From a virus, in the IMG/VR virus record IMGVR_UViG_3300013103_000031, positions 1-36,312 of that record: a DNA stretch of 36,312 bases; one strand, given 5' to 3'. Below are positions 29,809 to 36,312 of this stretch, piece by piece. The notes beneath the pieces are model-generated. The model was not told the origin of the DNA and did not search any database. It saw nothing but the letters and a program-made list of their open reading frames with translations. Made by a program: the position numbers and the translations under genes. Position 1 is the first letter of the stretch. Every line of letters starts with the position of its first letter.

Positions 29809-30093
29809 TTACAGTCCGAATCCAATCTCATCCAAAATCGGATGACCCCAAAATCTCCGCTGAAGATGCTCCTTCAACTCACTGACAGTCATTCCTGCGA
29901 CAATATCACCCATAGCGTATATGTCACGGGAATATGGCTTTGATTTTGGGGTGATCACCACATATGCATAGGTGATTGGCTTCGTTCTCAGCCATTTCTG
30001 CACCTCTGCCCACTTGGTGGTGACCAGGTGAACCTCACCCCACATATCAATAGGGGTGTTGAATTCCTTGTGAATTATCCGGTATTCTCTCAT
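29809..30093 (-). CDS. Hypothetical protein (94 aa), first gene behind promoter B
   Basis: Starts MREYRIIHKEFNTPIDMWGE at 30093, behind ACAAGGAGAAGAAA. It seems a mixed alpha/beta protein (YAYVVITPKSKPYSRDIYAM, MTVSELKEHLQRRFWGHPIL). It shares only the MREY start and the leader with the gene at 4021-4380. No family recognised. Confidence 0.68.
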   Translation of the reverse strand: MREYRIIHKEFNTPIDMWGEVHLVTTKWAEVQKWLRTKPITYAYVVITPKSKPYSRDIYAMGDIVAGMTVSELKEHLQRRFWGHPILDEIGFGL

Positions 30094-30131
30094 TTTCTTC
30101 TCCTTGTGAAAACAAAAACAAAACACAAACA

Positions 30132-30273
30132 AAAACATAAGCAATGACTACATTGTTATATTACTATAACACATTGCATAAAGCAAATGATTTTTTGAAG
30201 TTTTTTTGATTATTTTTTGATAGAATGGTTTGACACCAGAAAACAGGTTATTTCTCAATCATAATTTTTTTGA
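30132..30273 (-). repeat. Intergenic repeat, copy B of about 140 bp
   Basis: Related to 4650-4788 (copy A) over its length, with the promoter core nearly identical. It lies between the terminator of the virion/glycan operon and the first small gene, so here it is wholly intergenic. Confidence 0.8.
30137..30190 (-). promoter_or_regulatory. Promoter with palindromic box (copy B)
   Basis: On the minus strand, TTGCTT-17 nt-TAATAT, with the palindrome GTTATA-GTAA-TATAAC at 30155-30170 and A/T-rich DNA upstream. It drives the small-gene group 30093-29284. Identical in its core to copy A. Confidence 0.6.
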
Positions 30274-30287
30274 TAAAATTATTTGCG

Positions 30288-30359
30288 ATGATAATAAAAT
30301 GGGCGGGGGCTCTTTTTGCAGGTGTCGGCAGCACCCGAGGAAAGGAGGCGGCCCCGCCC
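30288..30359 (-). terminator. GC-rich terminator of the virion/glycan operon
   Basis: On the minus strand, an 8-bp G/C stem (30352-30359 with 30301-30308) encloses a smaller GGTGC...CACC hairpin. It is followed by ATTTTATTATC. It starts 6 nt after the stop of the last glycosyltransferase gene. Confidence 0.75.
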
Positions 30360-30364
30360 GAATT

Positions 30365-30997
30365 CTACACTGATACAGATATTCCTCCTGCTGAATATTG
30401 CTGACCCACGAAACCAGAATAAGGTGGATGGGGTGGGAAAGGCTCTGGCTGCACCCAATGAGCAGGGCATGGCAGGTCCGCATGTCTCAGCAGACTATCC
30501 CTGATCTGTGGCAAAACACACTTCTGAAGATACTTCATATCATCCACCCGTCTCATTTTCATCCTGCAATGTTCCTTGAATTCATTGAACCTTTTCAGTT
30601 TCCCTTTCACTCCCCACATACCACCAAATAAAGGCAAGCACAAATGATGAGGATGATCATGCATGCAATGAGCCTTCTTCCCGGATTCAATCCATGCTTG
30701 CACTGCCGCAGCTTCTCTGACATTTATACGCGAATCTGCGTCCCTGAAAATCACACGCTCCACCCCATCTTCCCATGCAGGCAGAAAACGCCACATCATA
30801 CCAGTATGCTTGCGCGATTTCCCCATTCTTCTGATCTCACATCCAAGCCTCCGTAATTGTTGAGTAGGTGTGGTATCCTCACAAAAAACAATCATTTTCC
30901 ATCCAGGATATATCTCAGGCATGAGCTTGGCGTTCTCTTCAGCGCCTCTGACATACATAGGATCATCGCCATATACCGAGAAGCTAACATATTTCAT
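30365..30997 (-). CDS. Glycosyltransferase-like protein (210 aa)
   Basis: Starts MKYVSFSVYGDDPMYVRGAE at 30997, behind AAAGGAGTGGCGGT; longer starts have no SD. The DxD metal/nucleotide-sugar site is in VIFRDADSRIN. HDHPHHLCLPLFGGMWG follows, a layout seen in GT-A enzymes acting on surface polysaccharides. The C-terminus is Pro-rich (PEPFPPHPPYSGF). It is the last gene of a five-enzyme cluster next to virion genes. Donor and acceptor are unknown. Confidence 0.75.
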   Translation of the reverse strand: MKYVSFSVYGDDPMYVRGAEENAKLMPEIYPGWKMIVFCEDTTPTQQLRRLGCEIRRMGKSRKHTGMMWRFLPAWEDGVERVIFRDADSRINVREAAAVQAWIESGKKAHCMHDHPHHLCLPLFGGMWGVKGKLKRFNEFKEHCRMKMRRVDDMKYLQKCVLPQIRDSLLRHADLPCPAHWVQPEPFPPHPPYSGFVGQQYSAGGISVSV

Positions 30998-31592
30998 ACC
31001 GCCACTCCTTTGCAATAGGTTCACAATACTTGCGGACCATCTCATGCCCCCATTTAGGCAATGATTCTTGCCATGTGTTTGGATGAACAGGACCAATATG
31101 ATCACCATGAATCTGCATGTCATCAATCTCATTGAAATTCTTCAATTTTTCCGCCCTTGCTTTATTTGCCGCCAACGAATATTTTTCTTTGAGATGATTC
31201 CTCACATTCTCATGAATATCCAGATCAAAATGGATTTCCAACAAGTCAAAAATCCAGTCATAATTGGAATAGAATGTCTCATACCTGAGGAGCATATGAG
31301 GAGAGCATACAACATATTTGAGCCCTACATACATGGTTGACATGACATCCAATTCAGCTTCTAGGCCTATCATACCATCGACCCCCTCACCCCCACGACT
31401 CAAGCGAATTCTGTAACGAGAGGCTGCCACGTCATATGGATTGCGTATGGTGATGATGGAGACAAGACCATCTTCATATTCCCAGGCATCTGGGTGAGTC
31501 TTCCCTATCTGTTGATCAGGAAAAATCTCCTGGACCAATTGCCACACGAGAGTTGACCCACTACGAGGGATCCCGCAGACCTGCAATTTCAT
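30984..31592 (-). CDS. PAPS-dependent sulfotransferase-like protein (202 aa)
   Basis: Starts MKLQVCGIPRSGSTLVWQLV at 31592, after GGAGAAGGAGGATTGAAG. The 5'-phosphosulfate-binding loop PRSGST (9-14) and the 3'-phosphate motif IRNPYDVAASRYR (49-61) are both present. Sulfotransferases move sulfate from PAPS to sugars, lipids or proteins. Surrounded by glycosyltransferases, its acceptor is probably a glycan. It needs PAPS from the host. It overlaps the exostosin-like gene by 32 nt. Confidence 0.82.
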   Translation of the reverse strand: MKLQVCGIPRSGSTLVWQLVQEIFPDQQIGKTHPDAWEYEDGLVSIITIRNPYDVAASRYRIRLSRGGEGVDGMIGLEAELDVMSTMYVGLKYVVCSPHMLLRYETFYSNYDWIFDLLEIHFDLDIHENVRNHLKEKYSLAANKARAEKLKNFNEIDDMQIHGDHIGPVHPNTWQESLPKWGHEMVRKYCEPIAKEWRYEIC

Positions 31593-32358
31593 CTTCAATC
31601 CTCCTTCTCCAATATCGCATGTCCAACTTTTGCATTGACTCCCATTCAAATCTCTTTTGCAATTCAGGCAGTTCAGCCTCCAATCTCTCCCTCGTCACCT
31701 CTGACCAATCATTTACTCTAAGACATGGCATGTCGTCTAGAATGTCTGTGACCGGAGAACGAAGCACAACAGGGATAGATCCTAAAGCAATAGACTCCCA
31801 ATGACGATGGCAGTCAATTCCAGCACCAGGAGGAGACAGAACATAGTCATGAGACTGAATGTCTTGATAGAACTCACCAATCTCCACGTAATTTTCAGCG
31901 AACCCTCCTTTCGCTGTCGTCCATTCGAGCCCAGCAAATTGTTCATATAGACCCTCACGAGGATTGGGAATTCTTGGAATCTGTCGCATGAAATTCACAT
32001 ACATCAGATTCTTCCTCTCTCTTCTGCCCTCTCGTATCAGCGCGAGACACAATTCTTGAGAATCCCGACTGAACCGGAATCCTATAGGCAGATTCGTGAC
32101 TCTCTGATCATCTACCATAGCATTGTTTGAGAACCAGTGAACCACATTCGGAGGGCATTGTCTCATCATCTCATGAGTAAGAGATGCGTCTGAGAATGAT
32201 GTGAGTAAAATACATGAGCCAAGAGATCTGATCAGATGCAATTTCTCCGCAATCACATGAGTCCGCCCATAGATGATAGGACCAGGAATGACTTCTTCTT
32301 GATCAAATGACTGTCCTGCTATATCAGCATATCGCTGGTTGTCAATCGGTTCAAACAT
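31561..32358 (-). CDS. Exostosin/GT47-like glycosyltransferase (265 aa)
   Basis: Starts MFEPIDNQRYADIAGQSFDQ. The C-terminal half has YVLSPPGAGIDCHRHWESIALGSIPVVL, the exostosin-family nucleotide-sugar region (P-x-G-x2-DCxRxWE-G-xP). NLPIGFRFSRDSQ is in the middle. A GT-B-type enzyme for surface glycan synthesis is likely. It starts after GGAGAGAT. Confidence 0.78.
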   Translation of the reverse strand: MFEPIDNQRYADIAGQSFDQEEVIPGPIIYGRTHVIAEKLHLIRSLGSCILLTSFSDASLTHEMMRQCPPNVVHWFSNNAMVDDQRVTNLPIGFRFSRDSQELCLALIREGRRERKNLMYVNFMRQIPRIPNPREGLYEQFAGLEWTTAKGGFAENYVEIGEFYQDIQSHDYVLSPPGAGIDCHRHWESIALGSIPVVLRSPVTDILDDMPCLRVNDWSEVTRERLEAELPELQKRFEWESMQKLDMRYWRRRIEDEIAGLRDPS

Positions 32359-32378
32359 ATCTCTCCATACCTGTAATG

Positions 32379-33032
32379 TTATCCTCTCTTCCTTTCATGG
32401 CCGGGGAAATTGTGACGTTTACGACCTTCATACAGAGCCCTGTCTTTCTTCCATTCCTTCAATGCCCTCATCAAATGGGGTGGCCGTTCTCCTCCATCCC
32501 TCTGCCAATGATCATGGTATTGTGACAGATCTCGTCTCTGCTGAAAGGCGTCAAGCAACACCGCCACCTCTTGTAATTCAGCGTCGCAAAAATAATGGAA
32601 ATATTGATCATAATATGGACCATTGCCGCCATAAGCCTCATCAATAAACCCTCTGCCAATCCAGGGAGAAGGAGCACACTCGTCAATGGAGCCGAACCGA
32701 TCTCCTGTAGGTTGCATGACACCAAACAAATCAGGAAATCTCTCTGCAAATTGCCTTGCGATCGTCTGACAATCAGCTTCTCTCGCAGGGAAAAGGTCGT
32801 CCCCTATACAAACCACCATATCTGCCTTCACCATGCGTGTCAGTACATTGATCGCATTGGGGAAACCCTTCCATTCTCTTGCGACACATACCGCATTACA
32901 TTCAGAAGGTCTGTCCCCAACATTATCCAATAAGACGGCTGTCTTGTATCCTGCTGCCTTCCATCTCTTTGCAGTTTCATTCGCGAGCTTTGGATGAGCA
33001 GAAGGCCATATGGCCCATACATCATACGGCAT
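32379..33032 (-). CDS. Glycosyltransferase-family-2-like protein (217 aa)
   Basis: Starts MPYDVWAIWPSAHPKLANET. MVVCIGDDLFPA supplies the acidic metal-binding pair of a GT-A fold. GFIDEAYGGNGPYYDQYFHYFCDAELQ resembles the acceptor/catalytic region of GT2 enzymes. The C-terminal 40 residues are basic. AAGGAGGAAGGAT precedes the ATG. It is coupled to the gene upstream by an 11-nt overlap. Confidence 0.7.
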   Translation of the reverse strand: MPYDVWAIWPSAHPKLANETAKRWKAAGYKTAVLLDNVGDRPSECNAVCVAREWKGFPNAINVLTRMVKADMVVCIGDDLFPAREADCQTIARQFAERFPDLFGVMQPTGDRFGSIDECAPSPWIGRGFIDEAYGGNGPYYDQYFHYFCDAELQEVAVLLDAFQQRRDLSQYHDHWQRDGGERPPHLMRALKEWKKDRALYEGRKRHNFPGHERKRG

Positions 33033-33642
33033 ATCCTTCCTCCTTCTGTTTCTTGTTGATGATATTCTTGAACCGTTTCGCCCCTCTGGTGTGCATGATG
33101 ACAGGACTCAGATCCGGTTGGGTCTTTTGTGTGAGTTCTGTGATCCACGTGTACTCCTGCGGCAATTCATAGAACCTGACCTTCGGATTCTGTTTTATTG
33201 CCATCTCCAGAGTACGCTGATCCCAGGCTGCCCGTCCATCTGGCAATTTTTCAGGATATTGCTCATTCAGCTTGATCCAGTCTCTCACCAATATCATACA
33301 CATTTTAGAACCAGAAAAATAGAGCGTCCCAGACAGTAATTCATTTGTCCTGCAGAAATGGACAGCCGCCACATCACAGTCAATGTCTTCCAGTATCAAT
33401 GGAGGGTGGACCATGATAGCGTCGACGTCCAGATACAGAATTGGGAGGCCTCTGTACTTCTTCAGCATTGACAGGATGACCAATGCCTTGTATTGTGTGT
33501 TCTTCTGCCAGCTGCCTAGATTCGGCACTCCCTGGATATCATACTCATATCCATTCGCTTCCAATGACAATTTGAGGGTTTCTGCCTCATGCTCATACGG
33601 AGTATTCTCAGTGAAGTACCCTACCACTTTCACTCGTCTCAT
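33022..33642 (-). CDS. Glycosyltransferase-like protein with DxD motif (206 aa)
   Basis: Starts MRRVKVVGYFTENTPYEHEA. LPILYLDVDAIMVHPPLILED contains the DxD nucleotide-sugar site. FCRTNELLSGTLYFSGS and AAWDQRTLEMAIKQNP match GT-A folds of the GT8/GT77 kind. HTRGAKRFKNIINKKQK closes the protein. AAAGGAGGATATT precedes the ATG. First of the glycan-enzyme block after the structural genes. Confidence 0.78.
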   Translation of the reverse strand: MRRVKVVGYFTENTPYEHEAETLKLSLEANGYEYDIQGVPNLGSWQKNTQYKALVILSMLKKYRGLPILYLDVDAIMVHPPLILEDIDCDVAAVHFCRTNELLSGTLYFSGSKMCMILVRDWIKLNEQYPEKLPDGRAAWDQRTLEMAIKQNPKVRFYELPQEYTWITELTQKTQPDLSPVIMHTRGAKRFKNIINKKQKEEGYAV

Positions 33643-33653
33643 AATATCCTCCT

Positions 33654-34616
33654 TTACCTATTATCATATACACCTCCACCAAATGCCGAGCCATAAGAAG
33701 GTGTGTCCATTGCCGAAGTCATTGTGTGTTGAACCACTGTAGAATTCCCATCATCAGCTCCATCTGAACTCCGTTTCACTCGCAGTAATACACGAACATC
33801 AGTATCAGCTGAGAAGGGCCCTAGTGCATATCCGAAGAATGCTATATCTACCCTGAACTTTATCTCTTCCTCAATCGGAGTATCCACCAATGGATCAGGG
33901 TCAACTCCTGTGGTGGTGTAATAGAGTTGCCAGGTGTCCGCCTTATCATCACCATCTTTGGCGTAGTGATATTCTGCGGTGACTGTCAATCTATATCCGG
34001 AGGCTTCGCGAACCAAAAGATCTTGAGGAGATGATGGGTCTTGTCTCACAATATTGCCACTGGTGTCTATAGTATATTTCGTAGTGAATTGATCTAGACT
34101 GACTAAATCATATTCATTACGATATCGAACAGTAATATAAACATCTTTCGTCCCCACCAATGGTGGAGTGATGGAATAGTCAAACGGCAATGAGGTGCTC
34201 GTGGCTGCTGGTGGAGCACTGAAGTCAGGGAGAGCATCTTCTCCTATATATAGTTCATATTGACCAACATCAGCCACCCTGTAATACCCATTCAATGTCT
34301 GTGTGTATTTCAGCCATTGCGGAGGCTTGGCAGGTGAGCGACGAGCATGGCCAACGAGCATGCTGGGATGGATTGGTTTTGACGGAAGGAACCTGCAGAA
34401 GACGGAGGGGACCTGCGCGAATATAGTCCCATCTATGGGCTCTGTCGTCTCTCTGCGAATAATTTTGCCGTCGAGGAGACGCATAGGCGGATATTGCGCA
34501 AACAATACCCGCCTGAATGCGTTGACGTTTTTGCCGGCCACATCATTATTCGGTGCGGATGGTTGGCCGTACCTGAAGAACTGTTTTCTACTTCTACGAT
34601 GTGTCCAGCTTGGCAT
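33654..34616 (-). CDS. Putative virion structural protein (320 aa)
   Basis: Starts MPSWTHRRSRKQFFRYGQPS. The N-terminal ~110 residues are basic and proline-rich. The rest is beta-rich with Ig-like strands (YELYIGEDALPDF, KDVYITVRYRNEYDLV, GYRLTVTAEYHYAKDGDDKADTW) and a small-residue C-terminus (SYGSAFGGGVYDNR). This is typical of accessory tail or head proteins that sit between a decoration-like protein and adhesins. No enzyme motif. GAGGAGTAATTCCA precedes the ATG. Confidence 0.62.
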   Translation of the reverse strand: MPSWTHRRSRKQFFRYGQPSAPNNDVAGKNVNAFRRVLFAQYPPMRLLDGKIIRRETTEPIDGTIFAQVPSVFCRFLPSKPIHPSMLVGHARRSPAKPPQWLKYTQTLNGYYRVADVGQYELYIGEDALPDFSAPPAATSTSLPFDYSITPPLVGTKDVYITVRYRNEYDLVSLDQFTTKYTIDTSGNIVRQDPSSPQDLLVREASGYRLTVTAEYHYAKDGDDKADTWQLYYTTTGVDPDPLVDTPIEEEIKFRVDIAFFGYALGPFSADTDVRVLLRVKRSSDGADDGNSTVVQHTMTSAMDTPSYGSAFGGGVYDNR

Positions 34617-34621
34617 TGGAA

Positions 34622-35068
34622 TTACTCCTCAAAGATCATACGAGCTACGGCATTGACGTCAGCCCCTGCAGTCACAGCAATACCCAGGCGATCACCGCCA
34701 TTGATGACGAGTTCACCCCCGAACGGAGCCTGCCAGGTATAGCCGCCTTGCGGGTGGACCTGCTCGCGCATATTGACGTTGCCAGAAGAGGGTTCTGCGG
34801 TCGCGGTGTGCTGAGCCGTGGTCTGCAGGGTCTCGTCTCCGTCCTCGTCGATTTTGACCGGGGTGAGACTGCTCATTGTCCCGGCGTCAGTCTGCTTCAG
34901 CACCTCGACGAGTATCGGTGCAGCGGTGTTTGAAGTCCCATCAAAACTGATTGAGATCTCCTTGACCTTTACTCTGTGATTCGCTGCAGCCACAAGTTGC
35001 AGCAAAGTTTTCTTCGAGGTTCCCGTTGCAACCTCTGCTGTCTGTGCTACTGCTAAAATACCAGCCAT
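34622..35068 (-). CDS. Virion structural protein, decoration/tail-accessory type (148 aa)
   Basis: Starts MAGILAVAQTAEVATGTSKK. LLQLVAAANHRVKVKEISISFDGTSNTAAPILVEVLKQTDAGTM and the closing GGELVINGGDRLGIAVTAGADVNAV form a beta-sandwich-like protein. I recall closely similar proteins in structural-gene regions of many siphoviruses. GAAAGGAGAAGAAA precedes the ATG. The G/C content is higher than in the glycan genes. Confidence 0.68.
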   Translation of the reverse strand: MAGILAVAQTAEVATGTSKKTLLQLVAAANHRVKVKEISISFDGTSNTAAPILVEVLKQTDAGTMSSLTPVKIDEDGDETLQTTAQHTATAEPSSGNVNMREQVHPQGGYTWQAPFGGELVINGGDRLGIAVTAGADVNAVARMIFEE

Positions 35069-35090
35069 TTTCTTCTCCTTTCAAATAAAA

Positions 35091-36312
35091 CTACCAAACT
35101 AAAACATCACTTGGAATTCTGTCTATCGGTCTCGCTATTCTATGCCGCTCCCGTTTATTCAGTAATACCGCTAGAGCTGAATATTCCTCCGTCGGAACGG
35201 TGAAATCAGCTGTCCATCGAGCAATACCATTTGAAATTCTCACCTCGTCAATCCATCCATTGAAATAATTTGTGCCATCTCCAACCTGTCCAATATATAG
35301 ACTGCCTGCAAGATTTGGGTATCCAGCATATGTCGCAGTCGTGCCTAGTTGCAGGCCATCCGCAAATAGATACCAGGTGGAGCCACTGCGAACGACCGCG
35401 ACATGATGCCAGGTGTCGGCAGATGGTGTCCATGCACGATACATATCCAGCACCCATACACCTCCGGAATAGATTGAAAATTCAAGACCATTTGTGGTAT
35501 TGTAATCAAATCGCAGTAGATTTGATGCGTCCTGATATTGTGCGATGAATACAGCACTCGTCGGCGTGCCGTTAAAGCGGACCCAACAATCCCAAGTGAA
35601 ATCACCGCTATGATACCAATCATCAGAATCAAGAACTGTCAGATAATCACCAGTCCCGTCAAACTTTCCACTCGCCCCACCGAATTTATATTGACTAGAA
35701 TCAATCTGTGCATCGCCATTCGCTGTTACAGTATGAGGTGAAAATGAGTCATCAACGAATGTTGTGGCACCTCCATTCAGGTGCAATAGTAATTTTGTAT
35801 TGGCATCAGAAGAATATTCCGCAGAAGGAACAGTGAAACCTGCTGTCCAACGCGCACTATCAGAGATTCTCACCTCATCCAGATATCCCTCAAATTTGTA
35901 TAGTGACCCACCACTCCAACCACCGATATAAAAATCTTGACCGGTCAGATTATTGACACTCTCGGTACTAGTCTGGTCGCCACCCTCTTGTGTCCCGTTG
36001 ACAAATAGTTTCCAGGTTGAACCTGTTCTGACTACAGCGACATGATACCACGTATCAATAGCCAATGTTGTCGTCCCTGTGATAATGACACCTACTCCAG
36101 CATTCTGAAAGAAAAACCGGAATTTGCCGAGGTTCACATCAAGGAATAATTGATTGTTGCTGGATAGATACCTGCTGAAAATAGTGTCCCCGCCTGAATC
36201 TGTCGTGGTACGTCGACACCAACAATCCAAGGTGAAATCACCTGTCCCAAAATCAAAATCTGTAGATGATGCAACAACCAGATCATCATTTGTCCCGTCC
36301 AATACCAAACTG
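35091..36312 (-). CDS. LamG-like two-domain virion adhesin, 5' end outside the window (405+ aa, partial)
   Basis: The frame stays open to the right edge, so the N-terminus is missing. Two concanavalin-like/LamG domains follow each other: FTLDCWCRR ... DTWYHVAVVRTGSTWKLFVNG ... GYLDEVRIS, and FTWDCWVRF ... DTWHHVAVVRSGSTWYLFADG ... GWIDEVRIS. Each ends in ARWTA-x-FTVP-x-EEY/AEYS. Such domains bind carbohydrate or protein and are common in tail fibres and virion surface proteins. The C-terminus is basic (LLNKRERHRIARPIDRIP). Receptor or environmental-glycan binding is likely. Confidence 0.8.
   Translation of the reverse strand, partial: SLVLDGTNDDLVVASSTDFDFGTGDFTLDCWCRRTTTDSGGDTIFSRYLSSNNQLFLDVNLGKFRFFFQNAGVGVIITGTTTLAIDTWYHVAVVRTGSTWKLFVNGTQEGGDQTSTESVNNLTGQDFYIGGWSGGSLYKFEGYLDEVRISDSARWTAGFTVPSAEYSSDANTKLLLHLNGGATTFVDDSFSPHTVTANGDAQIDSSQYKFGGASGKFDGTGDYLTVLDSDDWYHSGDFTWDCWVRFNGTPTSAVFIAQYQDASNLLRFDYNTTNGLEFSIYSGGVWVLDMYRAWTPSADTWHHVAVVRSGSTWYLFADGLQLGTTATYAGYPNLAGSLYIGQVGDGTNYFNGWIDEVRISNGIARWTADFTVPTEEYSALAVLLNKRERHRIARPIDRIPSDVLVW

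Noticed and set aside
30365-33642. Glycosyltransferases as DNA-glucosylating enzymes
   Set aside because: No hydroxymethyl-pyrimidine synthesis genes are in the window, and the cluster lies with virion genes, so surface glycans fit better.
1-36312. tRNA genes, rRNA, CRISPR arrays, insertion sequences, integrase/att sites
   Set aside because: Read for these on both strands by eye and found none. The short repeats present are iterons, protein-coding repeats or promoter duplications.

Overview
The window is part of a tailed-phage (Caudoviricetes-type) genome, probably virulent. Every supported gene lies on the minus strand, so transcription runs from the right edge to the left. Genes are packed tightly with ATGA/TAATG stop-start overlaps and strong AGGAGG-type Shine-Dalgarno (SD) sequences. 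I see no integrase, tRNA, rRNA or CRISPR. The host is unknown. A lipoprotein-like gene and an inner-membrane-anchored gene hint at a Gram-negative host, but weakly.

Layout in transcription order. 36312-30365: virion and surface genes (a partial LamG-like double-domain protein, two structural proteins), then four glycosyltransferase-like enzymes and a PAPS-type sulfotransferase, ended by a GC-rich terminator. 30270-29284: a duplicated promoter element and three small unknown genes. 29275-26281: a promoter, a sigma-70 region-2 protein, a SNF2 helicase, a small ribbon-helix-helix candidate and a CHC2/TOPRIM primase, then a terminator. 26123-22913: a winged-helix initiator-like gene containing iterons (a candidate origin), a DnaB-type helicase, a small protein and an acidic-tailed protein, then a terminator. 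22835-18740: QueC, QueD, QueE, a phosphoribosyltransferase-FolE fusion, QueF and a DpdA-like DNA transglycosylase. Together these form a complete GTP-to-preQ1 pathway with an enzyme to insert the base into DNA. 18780-12145: sliding clamp, a uracil-DNA glycosylase/3'-5' exonuclease fusion, a separate family-A polymerase body, clamp loader, a coiled-coil protein and a single-strand-binding protein with a long alternating acidic/basic tail, then a terminator. 12071-4775: RecA-like recombinase, 5'-3' exonuclease, PD-(D/E)XK nuclease, and a Mre11/Rad50 operon in which Rad50 is split into N- and C-halves on either side of the Mre11 gene and several small membrane, lipoprotein and zinc genes. 4628-1: a second copy of the duplicated promoter drives a run of small, mostly zinc-ribbon proteins that ends in a bidirectional terminator.

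The replication, recombination and 7-deazaguanine genes are interleaved in one long transcription block. DNA hypermodification is therefore probably coupled to replication and serves to evade host restriction. The most unusual points are: (1) a dPreQ1-type modification cluster in which the usual N-terminal strand of DpdA appears as a separate downstream gene; (2) the split Rad50, whose zinc hook is encoded inside the start of the mre11 gene; (3) the UDG-exonuclease fusion separated from its polymerase; (4) an iteron array inside the initiator gene; (5) a glycosyltransferase/sulfotransferase cluster next to virion genes; (6) a near-identical low-complexity module shared by two acidic proteins. 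Most start sites below were chosen from SD spacing and stop-start overlaps. All functional calls come from motif reading, not database searches.
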